From NCBI GenBank assembly GCA_051530055.1, contig CM121341.1:14074001-14138000 (forward strand): a stretch of 64,000 nt of DNA, given 5' to 3'. Below, one piece after another: positions 11,419 through 21,261 of this stretch; position 1 is the stretch's first letter, and every line of letters begins with the position of its first letter. The notes below the pieces were generated by a model, which was given only the letters and a program-made list of their open reading frames with translations, did no database searches and was not told the DNA's origin. The DNA comes from Neoechinorhynchus agilis. Taxonomy: Eukaryota; Acanthocephala. Made by a program: the position numbers and the translations under genes.

Positions 11419-12495
11419 ATGATCATGAAGTTGAGCTTGAAGATCGAAAGGACACTTCGAGTATGCCTCGAGCGTATTTTAAATGTCCAGCTCTCAAATG
11501 AGGCGTGGCGACAAGCTTCTTTGCCTGTGTCATCTGGGGCATTGGGAATTCGGGCACTAGTCGATCTTGCTTTGCCGGCCTTTCTTGGATCGTTTGAGGG
11601 GAGCCTACCAGTCTCGAAGAACATTTTGAAGGAAAAGTTCTGTCTCTACCGGGATTTCGTGGTGGCGGTTGAGGAATGGTGCCAGCAGACAGGCGCTAAC
11701 CATGCTCCCTTGAATGGCCTCAGACAGTCGATCTGGGACGGACCTCTTGTCCCGAGAGCTCACAGCTCTTTACTTTCCGGTTCTCGCGATGGGGTCGTCC
11801 GAGCTAGACTGTTGGCAGTTTCAACACGAGAATCTGGGGCGTGGTTGGAGGCTGTTCCTCTGGCATCAGTGGGAACTCTTCTTACTGACGAGGTAACGAG
11901 GATCGCAGTATCCTTGAGACTTGGTCTCCCGATATGCACGCCCCATCGCTGTCGATGTGGGTCTTTGTTTGATGCTTTCGGTCGACACGGTCTCGTCTGC
12001 AGAAGGTCAGCAGGAAGGTTCTCACGCCATTCTGAAATCAATAACGCAATTTCTCGTGAACGCCGAACTTCCCGAACATCCTGGAACCCGCCCACCTCTG
12101 TAGACTAGACGGCCGTAGGCCCGATGGAATTTCGGTCTTCCCGTGGCGGGAGGTCAAATGCCTTCTCTGGAATGCCACGTGTGTGGGCACCCTCGCAGTA
12201 AGCAACATCCCCTACTCCCTCGAAATCGCCGGTGGTGCTGCCAGTGCAGCGGAAGGGAGGAAAATACGGAAATATCTTCACTTATCGAGGGCTCACTATT
12301 TTGTCCCCTTTGGGGTAGAGACGTATGGAGCGCACGGCAGCTCAGCACTCTCTCTGATCCAGGATCTCTCAAAGAAATTGAGAGAGGCAACCGGAGACTC
12401 AAGAGCAGGCGTATTCCTTCGACAAAATATCCCGATAGCAGTACAACGGGGCAATGCTGCCAGCGTGATGGCGACGGTCGAGGAAGGATAAAAGC
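11419..12495 (+). mobile_element. R2-like LINE 3' fragment
   Basis: This is a 5'-truncated copy that starts in the thumb (ERTLRVCLERILN) and runs through RAHSSLLSGSRDGVV, the knuckle CRCGSLFDAFGRHGLVC, DGRRPDGISVFPW, LLWNATCVGT and QRGNAASVMATVEEG. One frame change near 12060 separates the knuckle from the nuclease; otherwise the two parts are open. It belongs to the same subfamily as the copies at 15370, 17425 and 39575. Being 5'-truncated, it is a typical product of target-primed reverse transcription. Confidence 0.75.
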
Positions 12496-12699
12496 TGGAA
12501 TTCGGCGGGATTTTCGAATATTAAAACTCGAGGAATCCGTCTTCTTAGCATTTATGGAATTGTTCAAAGCTGCAAAAGTTGTTCGAATCATTGCCTTTAT
12601 CTCAATAATTTTGCACTTTCTAAAGTATTAAGAATACGCCTTCGATCTGCACTCGGGAAATACTCTTTTGAATCCTGAAAGCTTCATCTTTTTATCGCA

Positions 12700-14277
12700 A
12701 AAGGACGATTTAATGAGACTTATCTGAGTCCTCCGGGTAATATCTTTGATACAAAAGAAAAGAATCCGCAAGGTTTACATTGGTCAATGACAGGGAAATG
12801 CAAAAGCGAAAAATGTTCAGAACGAAGTCAATGATGCTGTTATCAAAAGCTTTCCTGATGTCGAATGGGATCAAAATATTCACTGCCCGTTGAGAATTGT
12901 AGCACATGTCAATTATTGGTGTCATCGCGGTCATCAAAACCCTTTCATAAATAGAGATTGGCGCATTTTGAATGGAGATCGGCCTAATCCCAATAGCCAG
13001 TGTGAATGACTTGCCCTTCTATTTGCACAAGAAAACCCTTTTGGCTATGTAAATCCTCACCCACACTTAACGACGGGCTGACATCATGTAACTAGCCAAG
13101 AAGTTGATATTCGTAATGTTGACCACATTGGGGGACTAAAAACAGGGCGAAATACCATTATTTGAAGTTCGATTTTTTGATCTCTACTACCTGGCGAAAT
13201 CCTTCCGGCCAATGGGGAACCTGCGAGCACATCTTGGTGTATTTCGCTGGCACTGTTAGCATGCTAAGCGCCTAGAAGTGCAATAACAATTATCTGCTTC
13301 AGTAGTCTTGATCTAGTGCGCTGCAGTTCTTTTCCAAGGATAAAAATTTCGTCGGGGACCAACGGCCAGCGACCACAGGAATACGGTTACAAAGAATCCC
13401 AATTTCATTGTATCTTGCGCTATTTGAAAACAGGTCCTACATGGCCAGTACAGTGAAGGCGAGGATTTTATTGACCCCCTGATCACCACTTGTCTTAACT
13501 TTATATAGCTCTAGCACAGTCGTCGCCGGTGGAACAAGTAACCACAGTCAGCAACGCATCACTGGTATTCACCATAAACTAGTTAATATCTCCAAGATCG
13601 ACAAAAAGAACTAGGAATGCGTATCAAATCGACAGCCCGTTTAAAAAAGCTGAATATTGAGCCCGCTCAACTTGAATTTGCGCGATAAAAAACATTCTTG
13701 CTCAACACCCAGACAAAGATTTCATTTCCATCAATTCTGAAAGGAGAAGATTGGGCGATAAGCTTGGGTTTCAAGTGCGAGTTCTTATTGTGGTAGATGC
13801 AAAGGTCGAGGACAGAATGCGTCCGCCCATCAATGAAAATGGGTTAATAAAGCGATAAAAGGCTATGCGAGTCTCCTGACCGAAAAATGGAATTGATCTA
13901 TTTCTAAGTCGAATCGTTAAAATCTCCAAAACCATAATCGCCCCCGGAAGCAAAAAGACTCTTTAAGATAAATTTGTTATGAGCTAGGTGAATCTTTTTT
14001 GGATTGGCCAGTTAGTGAATCCTCCCATGCCAACATACGAAAAATATGGCGTTCGACCGAAAAATAGATAGAAGGCCTTGTGAGTTTCTTGAAAGAGGCC
14101 GAGTGCAAAAAATTAATACTCGTCCAACATAATCCGGAAACAGGCTGGAAGATTAGCCACATCGTATAGCGAATTAGTCTCCTGGATTAGTATTATATCG
14201 CTCCTCCGTGCTTCGTAAAGCAAATTGGTCACTCCCAGGAGCCCGTCAGAGTTGCACTGTAGTATTTTCAGTTCCAT
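12700..14277 (-). mobile_element. LINE remnant with APE-type endonuclease and RT motif A
   Basis: The minus strand begins at ATG 14277-14275 with MELKILQCNSDGLLG and SDIILIQETNS, a clear start of an APE-type endonuclease. Eroded endonuclease pieces follow to 13771, and near 12850 there is VNILIPFDIRKAFDN, reverse transcriptase motif A. The middle (13225-13445) is not LINE sequence: it matches 43917-44133, which precedes a transporter fragment, so something was inserted or rearranged here. The element is heavily decayed, and I cannot assign a clade. Confidence 0.55.
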
Positions 14278-14553
14278 TCTTAACTACCCTTTATGAGATT
14301 GTGGACCCCTTTCTTCGATAATATCGCAGACGAAAACTTCTGCTTCCCCCATATCCACGTCTTCGTTTATATCCATCTATTCAGTCGGAACAACGATTTT
14401 ACTTGGCTTGCAGGGTGTGACGAAAACTCTGTTCAATTTGTTTACGATTGACTCCATTAAAGCGGTAGGGTGAGCAGTTATTTAAAGATAAAATTTATGA
14501 GTATGTGGAAGTGGCGAAAAATTATATATCCAAGAATCACTTTAATTGAAATA

Positions 14554-14582
14554 TTTCGTCCAATCACGCTGGACTTCTTCAG
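14554..14582 (-). ncRNA. Hammerhead-like ribozyme core, family A
   Basis: On the minus strand CTGAAGA (14582-14576) precedes a stem II with arms GTCC and GGAC, then GAAA (14557-14554). The core is complete and stem II pairs perfectly. It is the left arm of the palindrome. No extended stem III is visible, as in other minimal hammerheads of Penelope-like elements, which may act as dimers. Confidence 0.65.
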
Positions 14583-14648
14583 TCAATTATTGTTGGTAAG
14601 TTTTACATAGAGTGAACACTTCGTGTAAAACTTACCAACAATAATTGA

Positions 14649-14677
14649 CTGAAGAAGTCCAGCGTGATTGAACGAAA
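14649..14677 (+). ncRNA. Hammerhead-like ribozyme core, family A
   Basis: This is the right-arm mirror of the neighbouring core. CTGAAGA (14649-14655) and GAAA (14674-14677) are intact, but stem II has GTCC against GAAC, so one pair is lost. Confidence 0.6.
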
Positions 14678-14735
14678 TATTTCAATTAAGGTGATTCTTC
14701 GATATATAATTTTTCTCCACTTCCACATGAGCAGT

Positions 14736-15064
14736 TATTTTCCTCTCCAGAGTTTGGATCGCCATGATAATCCGAAGGTCCACCATTTAAAGAATTCTGT
14801 CAAAAAATCATGGAAACGCTTATCTAGTGCCTCTCCTATATCGGCACGTATGGGCTCGTTGTTCTGTGGATTCATCGTGACCGAAGCGGATACCCAGATC
14901 GATTCGTTCATATTCGACCTCATGGCCTTATATCTACTCCGGCTAACCGGCCTGAACTCTTGCGCATATAAAATTTGTGTTTCAAAGTTAACGATGTCAG
15001 TGATTTCAGTAAGCATCGAAGTTCCCATTATTCTGGGTAATGAAACAGGCAAGTTATGCTGATA
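14736..15064 (-). other. Unassigned open stretch beside the palindrome
   Basis: The minus strand is open for about 140 codons from 15163 to 14735, containing words such as TEITDIVNFETQ and IGEALDKRFHDFL. It sits where an ORF1 would lie upstream of the LINE endonuclease at 14277, but shows no knuckle or coiled coil. I do not recognise it. The first part (15163-15065) overlaps repeat unit U. Confidence 0.3.
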
Positions 15065-16960
15065 TGCACATGACAGCACTGGTTTGCTCATCGTCATTAA
15101 CGGAGAAACGATTGGCGATAGCTCAATTTTCGCAGATAATGGATACAAGCGCAACGAGATCATGCGGTTCCAGCAGCGGTGTAATTCAAGAGAGGAGAAA
15201 CGGAAAGATTATCTTTCACGGAATCCATATGGAGGAAAACCGATTCTCAAGGTTCCATATATCAGTGAAAATTCACAAGCGGCGTTCGAAAAATGCTGCG
15301 ACGATCGAGAAATGATGTCCCAATTTTTTTAGAATCATAAGTTTTATTATACATTCCAATATTAACTATGCAATCACTATGGTCCGCAAAATCTTAGCTT
15401 CTCTCCTTCCTCGGCTGTCGCTATCACGCTAGCAGCATTGCCTCGTTGTACTGCGAGCGAGATATTTTGTCGCAAGAATACACCTGCTTGTGCGTCGCCG
15501 GTTGTTCCTCTCAATTTCTTCGAGAGATCCTGGAGCAGAGTGCGTGCCGAGCTGCCAAGCGCTCCACATGTCTCTATTCCGAAAGGGACAAAATAGTGGC
15601 ATTTTCGTAACTTCCTCCCTTCCGCTGCACTAGCTGCGCCTCCAGCGATTTCGAGAGAGTGGGGAATGTTGCTTACTGCGAGGGTGCCCACACACGTGGC
15701 ATCCCAGAGAAGGCATTTGACCTCCCGCCACGGAAAGACGGAAATTCCGTCAGGTCGACGACCGTCTATTCGACATAGATGGGCAGGTTCCAAGATGTTG
15801 GGGAAGTTCGCCGTTCTCAACGCCCGAGAAATTACGCTATTGGTCTCAGAATGGCGTGAGAACCTTCCTCTTGACTTTCGGCAAACGAGACCGTGCCGCC
15901 CGAAAGCATCAACCAAAGACCCACATCGACAGCGATGGGGCGTGCATATCAGGAGACCAAGTCTTAAGGACACTGTGATCCTCGTTACCTCATCAGTGAG
16001 AAGAGTTCCCACAGATGCTAGAGGAACAGTCTCCAACCACACCCCCGATTCTCGTGTCGAAACTGCCAACAATCTAGCTCGGACGACCGCATCGCGAGAA
16101 CCTGAAAGTAGAGAGCGTAACGATCATTTCCGCAGACATTGCGAGGGAGAGTTCTGCACATCAGCTAGACAAAGCTACAGAACTGCTCAACAAGAGGGAT
16201 GAACTTTCCGTTTCGATGTCGCTACTATAACACACTTCAAAACTCCACGTGCCTTTGTAGATTTCTGAAGAAGCCGTAAGACGCCGAAAGCTCGAAAATA
16301 TTGATTTATCTTTATATCTACAACAACCCGTCTAAGTGTCCAATAAAAAAACCTGGTCAATCACGCGGCTAGCAAATAAACTTGTATTGCACATGATTTT
16401 TCGAATTGATGCCATTAAACTTTATTTTTTAAATGCCTGCATGGAAGAGAACTTTATAAGTTAATAAAGTCAAATATGTGAACTTGAAACATATTTTCAT
16501 AAATTCCGGAGTATACGAAAGCTTTGTTTAAAGCAGAGACGTTTCTAAATATTTCATAAGAGTGCAATTTAAGTATGTTCATTAAAGTGAAGTTCTAGCA
16601 ACAAATCGTGTTCCATGTTGGTGATTTTCAAATTGCTTCATTTTTGATTTAAAACGGTCAAGCTGGTCGCCAACAAAAATTGAAAAAAATGATAATCAGT
16701 TTGTTCGGTTTTCTTGAAGCCTACTGATTGTAGCCATAATCCATATAAAGCAGCATTTTAATTCTCTTCTGAATTCGTCGCAACCTTCAAGGCAAAAGCG
16801 TTTATTGACCGAAACTCTTCGAATCGACTTTTGCCTGAAAATAAGCAATAATATTTGCGTTCCTCGCAAGCGTTCAATGAAACCAAAGATCAATATCAAG
16901 AACTGTAAACATCCTCTTCCAATAAGAATGTAATTGAGTGGAATAGGAAAGTCCAAGAAT
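15065..16960 (+). repeat. Dispersed repeat unit U, copy 1 (split by an R2-like insertion)
   Basis: The flanks 15065-15330 and 16120-16960 align with 44225-44965 plus 46845-47000, and with 51440-51890 in reverse. Copy 1 lies directly upstream of the first transporter pseudogene. The left flank keeps an open plus-strand piece (15084-15332) with NGYKRNEIMRFQQ and KCCDDREMM, seen also at 44300-44480; it may come from a host exon that I do not recognise. The rest is AT-rich and non-coding. Confidence 0.6.
15365..16118 (-). mobile_element. R2-like LINE 3' fragment inserted in unit U
   Basis: This 5'-truncated copy starts in the thumb at about 16115 and is open from 16072 to 15377 (231 codons). It includes RCRCGSLVDAFGRHGLVC, DGRRPDGISVFPW, LLWDATCVGTLA and QRGNAASVIATAEEG. 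The continuous frame over the knuckle and nuclease suggests a fairly recent insertion. The unit U copy at 44225-44965 lacks it and shows the uninterrupted target near 44490-44520. Confidence 0.8.
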
Positions 16961-18551
16961 ACATCTTGTCAGCGTATTTTTTCGGATATCTTTTAACTCA
17001 GGCAATTGGAGGCGTCTTAGCCTACAAACTGGGATCGCAACGAGTATTGATCATATCAGTAACCGGAAGTTCTTTGTGTACACTGGCAACACCATTCGCA
17101 GCAAAAATGAGTCCAGTGCTAATGTTTATTGTTCGATTTATTCTGGGATTTCTTGCAAGCGTCAACTGGCCTGCGCTCTTGCATTTACCCAGTGAATGGG
17201 CTAAGAAAGAAGTCAATTAATTGCCATAAGCAATTTCGGGGCACAATTGAAGGGAATTGTCGCTCTTCCGTTATCCACCATACTTTGCGAGCAATCGTTT
17301 TTGGACGAATGACCTGTGGTTTTCTACGTGTCTGGTACCATTGGAGTAATCTGGACGATTACATGGGCGCTTCTGGCCAGATCGCGGCCAGAAGATCACC
17401 ACTTTATCCCAAAACGAGAACTTGAGTATATTTGCCGGCGAACTTCCCAACATCTTGGAACCCGAACATCTTTGTCGACTAGACGGTCGTCGACCTGACG
17501 GAATTTCGGTATTTCTGTGGTGGGATGGCAAATGCCTTCTCTGGGACACCACGTGTGTGGACACCCTCGCAGTAGGCAACATTCCCTACTCACTCGAAAT
17601 CGCTGGAGGTGCAGCCAGTGCAGCGGAAGGGAGGAAGGTACGAAAATATAGGGTTATAACAAGGGCCCACTGTCATTGAGAGACACGACCTGCGACACAC
17701 GTGCAGGTGTATTCCTGCGACAAAATACCTCGCTCGCAGTACAAGGAGGCAATGCTGCAAGCGAGATAGCGACAGCCGATGAAGGAGAGAAGCTAAGGTT
17801 TTGTGGACGGTGGTGATCGTATCGGAACTTACAAATAAACGTTCTTTTTGGAAAAAATTTCCTTAGCAAGTGGCGAAGCTCCAAAAGTTCCATCCAAGGT
17901 CATATTAACATCAATCCCTTGTTGGGAATGTTTACATCCCATTTTTTCAAAGCTGTTGGATTTTTTACTCTTCTAACAAACATAAGTACGTACAGCAAGG
18001 ACGTTCTGAATTTCAACGTAAAGAAATGCTAATTTCTGAGTTCGGTACCCTACATCTTCTATTGGCTAATGACTCTGATCAGCGGAGTAACGTGTGATAA
18101 ACTTATTAACGCCGGAACGATGGATCGTACAATGGCACAAAAAGTCTTTACAGCGCTCGGAAACTTTCAACCTGGAATTTTCATATTCCTTACAAGATTT
18201 GTGACTGCTAAAACAGCTTCGGCCCCGCTACCCTGCTGTTTACGCTGGTCTTGGTGACGAAGTGGGTTGTCTTGCGACATGGCGGCAAGATTTGCTGGCA
18301 TAATCTGGGGTATTTCTAACACGTTTGGAATACTGTCAGGAGTATTGTGCTCGACAATGTTCGACGTGGTAGTGAAAGATGGATTGGCAAGTCAGTGGCG
18401 CATTATATTTGGCATTTGTACCGTTTGCTATTTCATTTCGGGATTATCCTTTATATTGACGGGAACCTCGGAGGTGCAACCATGGGCTCTCGATAAGGAC
18501 GAACACGAGATAGATGAACAGGAAGAGGATGATGAAATAGCTACTTTGTGA
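16960..18551 (+). pseudogene. SLC17-type membrane transporter, copy 1 (broken)
   Basis: This is a major-facilitator transporter of the SLC17 (sialin, vesicular glutamate or phosphate) type. SAYFFGYLLTQAIGG (16966) is the second membrane helix with its family signature; NWPALLHLPSEWA (17165) and AISNFGAQL, then VSGTIGVIWTITWALLA (17320) follow. After an R2-like insertion, DKLINAGTMDRT (18110), FAGIIWGISNTFG (18294) and SEVQPWALDKDEHEIDEQ (18470) give the C-terminal helices and acidic tail, ending at 18551. A stop after EWAKKEVN, a TGA after SFLDE and frame changes near 17920-18060 show it is dead. It resembles copy 2 at 53970-56020 over its whole length. Possible retained introns were not resolved. 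Confidence 0.8.
17423..17860 (+). mobile_element. R2-like LINE 3' fragment inside the transporter copy
   Basis: A strongly 5'-truncated insertion begins within the nuclease region (LPNILEPEHLCRLDGRR), continues through GRRPDGISVFLWWDGK and LLWDTTCVDTLAV, and ends with GNAASEIATADEGEKLRF and a short untranslated tail to about 17860. It splits the transporter right after PKRELEYIC. The second transporter copy is uninterrupted at the same point (near 54353), which gives an empty site. A deletion within the insert removed the usual ETLGA segment. Confidence 0.8.
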
Positions 18552-19235
18552 TACATCCATTTTAAATAGTTTTAGTAGATCACTTCCAATGCCCGTGATC
18601 GAAGTAAAAACAATTACACACTCTTGTAAAGCTTTACGTTCTTCAGTTATTCTCGTTGTTCTCAACAGCCTTCTTGGCTTGTGACTACAAGTGACCAATT
18701 ATGTTAAATCTTTCTTGGTCGATGAAAATAAAACCAAAGCGATTTTAAACCATAATCACGTATCTTAACTTACGACTTACAAAGTTTTCGCCAAACCTAT
18801 CAAGCAACACAAATTTTAGTGTTTGAAGGAAATCATCTATGTGAAAAACCTGATATCAATGATAATCTAATAAACGTGACTTATGGGAATATCTGGTTTT
18901 GAGCGAAATAAGATTTCGTTCGCCAAAATTAAAATCTATGAAAAGAATCAAGGAAAATACATCTTCGATTGTGCACAAGAAAGGGAGTCAGTTAATGAAT
19001 ACGAATCGCAATTTTTAAAAAATTGCAGATTCAACTAAAATATTTCACTAAGACGTGCTTGAGTGTTCTTTCAAACTGTATTCAATGATTGTTATACGTT
19101 TGTGCTCTGAACTATTATAAGGCATAAATTATTATTGACTAAATTTTAATAAAAAGAAACGACTATGAATAATTTTTACAGGCATTGCTTTAATTTAAGG
19201 TTTTTACGACCTTCAGTTTTCTGCCGTGACCCTGG
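18552..19235. repeat. Transporter 3' flank, shared by three places
   Basis: This contains no gene. The sequence after the transporter stop aligns with 56020-56350 and partly with 52440-52600 (for instance around AAATCATCTA and GCTTAGGCGAATATC-like words), so the flank was copied along with the transporter. Part of 18985-19090 also matches 24205-24300. Confidence 0.5.
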
Positions 19236-19290
19236 GACTAGAAAAAATTAGTGGCCCGTGGTGCTAAAAAGGTTGGGCAGCACTAACTTA
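19236..19290 (-). mobile_element. Possible hAT transposon end
   Basis: The minus strand reads AGTGCTGCCCAACCTTTTTA followed by GCACCACGGGCCAC, which resembles the terminal repeat of hAT elements (CAGNGNTNCCCAACCTTTTT type). No partner end or transposase is visible nearby, so this is at most a solo terminus. Confidence 0.35.
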
Positions 19291-20150
19291 AAACGATGTT
19301 TTCAGAGCTCTCGACCACAACAAAACCTCAGCTGCGGATCTTTTAACTTAAAGATCGACAATATCTGGGCCATCCAACGCTTTAAGCAACAAAGAACACT
19401 GACTCCATAGATCTATCTTTTGTGGCACAAGAAGACTCACCAACACCATCAAAGGAGAAACAGCGTCATTGTTGCATCGACGGACAGCCGAAAGCAAATA
19501 AGCAAAAGTCCAAATGCTTATAAATTTGCTTATATTTATAGCTTAAGAAGCTGCAATGCTCGACGTCTTTTAAAATCATTTATAGAAAGAGCACAACGAA
19601 GCCGTTTTCGAAATTACGAAACATAGTGCTGAGTCAATTGAAGTATGAGAGTGAAAATGGTGTGAAAACGGAAGAATAATGACTTAATTTTTTAACGTCG
19701 ATCGTGTTACTTCGATATTTTGAAGGTTTGGTTTCACGATGTTTCATTGTTAAAGAGTAATAGACAAAAAAATGTTTCATTGTAATTAGAAAGTTTATAA
19801 GCCATTGAATGTCATCTTTGAACCACAATGTCCTTTTCCTAATCACAATCTATATGTCGATCGATTATTTCTACCCATTTTAACTGCCCTTTTTATATAT
19901 ATTTTTAAACACATTTAAACCTTTAATTCAAAAAATTCCGTAATTTTGCTATCAGCTTTTACACCAGAATTCACAGTCCATTATTTTCAGGCGATATTTT
20001 TGCTGTAAGAAATTCCGTCGGCTACAATCGCCGATTCTCCAAAAAGTAGGTTTCGATGATTAATATTACATTTTCCATTTCCGCTTCTCGTGCTAGATTT
20101 CGACGTTTTGGGGTTTGGTTGGCAAGTCGGAATGTGCAAAAAATATTATA
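19291..20150. other. Gene-free AT-rich stretch
   Basis: I see nothing codable or recognisable here beyond short, low-complexity AT runs. Confidence 0.4.
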
Positions 20151-20154
20151 GTGA

Positions 20155-20390
20155 ATTTTTTAAGTTTTTACTGGCAAGCCGGTTGATGAGTTCCGCCTCC
20201 TGGAGGTATCTGAGGATCCGGAGGAATGTACAAACTCTTAACCGACATTAGAGACTATGTGATTATATCACTTCTCTGATGTAATTGGTTTGGCTTTATG
20301 CCTAAATAAATAAGCCGGACAAGAAAGGGATTGACTAAAATTGAATGATGATAACATACCGGCTTGCCAGTAAAAACTTAAAAAATAGAA
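20155..20390. mobile_element. Small inverted-repeat element with SINE tail inside
   Basis: TTTAAGTTTTTACTGGCAAG at the left end (from about 20158) is repeated in inverse at 20363-20388, with perfect pairing over about 25 bases including GCCGG. Between the two ends lies a tail-only copy of the SINE found complete at 20443. This fits a short non-autonomous DNA element hit by a SINE, or a SINE copy captured in a hairpin. Target duplications were not certain. Confidence 0.6.
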
Positions 20391-20442
20391 CACAGCGCTC
20401 ACCCTGAGTCGATAAACTGGCTGAGTTTGACATTTCGTAGTT

Positions 20443-20735
20443 GTGTCGAGGTGGTCAAGTGGACTAATGCCCGTGATCCCGATTAGGGGTCAAGTGGTTC
20501 GAATCCGTTACCACCAATGACGCACAGCCAAAGGGGACGAAATACCGCTGAAGGGAGGAAACTCACTGATGAGTCCCGCCTCCTGGAGGTATCTGAGGAT
20601 CCGGAGGAATGTACAAACTCTTAACCGACATTAGAGACTATGTGGTTATATCACTTCTCTGATGTAATTGGTTTGGCTTTATGCCTAAATAAATAAGCCG
20701 GACAAGAAAGGGATTGACTAAAATTGAATTATTAT
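20443..20735 (+). repeat. tRNA-headed SINE, full-length copy
   Basis: The head (20446-20518) has box A (TGGTCAAGTGG) and box B (GGTTCGAATCC) at tRNA spacing, but its acceptor arms do not pair, so it is a tRNA-derived promoter and not a tRNA gene. The body contains GCCTCCTGGAGGTATCTGAG and the tail ends around AAATAAATAAGCCGG. The body and tail recur at 20185-20336, and a core fragment at about 47470-47515. The junction GGGACGAAAT at 20534 and CTGATGAGTCCC at 20566 recalls hammerhead half-sites. Confidence 0.7.
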
Positions 20736-20739
20736 AGTG

Positions 20740-21245
20740 AATGCAAACCTTTCTAGTTAATTTGCTAAGAAATGGTTTCGTGCTTATTGAAACTTTTAAT
20801 GAATATGGATGATATTCGAAAAACAAATAATTTTTTGTCAAGGTGCGCAGTTTTTGAACTTAATTTTGATTTCCTCCGCCGCTAAACACGTTGATGAGGT
20901 CTCGATTTTCGCGCCTATTCGATACACTTTCTTAAATCAATCACTCCTGTTCTTAGGTTTTCTCGCTGAATTGTCTCTGTTACCAGAGATGTTTTCTCGT
21001 TTGAAAGATTTTTTATTTTAGATGTAGAAATTCTAGAATTATTTTCACTCGTTTTTGTGCGAGTTGGCAGAATTAAAAATGGTAGTGCGCACCAGAAAAT
21101 AACAATTGACTGAAGAAGGCCAACGTAAAGGTCGAAAATTTTCAAGATAAATCTAAAATAAAAAATCTTTCAAACGAGAAAACATCTATGGTAACAGAGA
21201 CAATTTAGGGATAAAACCTAAGAACAGGAGTGATTGATTTAAGAA
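20740..21245. repeat. Repeat U3, copy 2, as an inverted pair around a hammerhead-like core
   Basis: Positions 20915-21020 and 21145-21245 are inverted copies of each other (landmarks TTCTTAGGTTTT and ACCAGAGATGTTTTCTCG). The same sequence occurs singly in U3 copies 1 and 3. The hammerhead-like core at 21110 lies between the arms. A short non-coding stretch precedes the left arm. Confidence 0.65.
21110..21137 (+). ncRNA. Hammerhead-like ribozyme core, family A
   Basis: CTGAAGA (21110-21116), a stem II of GGCC against GGUC (one G-U pair), and GAAA (21134-21137) are present. It sits in the loop of an inverted repeat of about 100-base arms. No Penelope-like coding sequence remains nearby. Confidence 0.6.
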
Positions 21246-21261
21246 AGTGTATGGATCAAGG

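Larger units (their letters stand above)
14495..14735. repeat. Palindrome carrying two hammerhead-like cores
   Basis: Two arms of roughly 110 bases, from the words around ATGTGGAAGTGG inward to GGTAAGTTTTACA, face each other across a short spacer near 14605-14622. They differ by only a few changes, so the palindrome is young or maintained. Each arm contains a family-A hammerhead core, one on each strand. Inverted, tail-to-tail terminal repeats are known in Penelope-like elements; no coding part is left here. Confidence 0.75.

Noticed and set aside
20443-20518. Candidate tRNA gene
   Set aside because: Boxes A and B are good, but the acceptor arms do not pair and SINE sequence follows directly; the tail is repeated 250 bases away.
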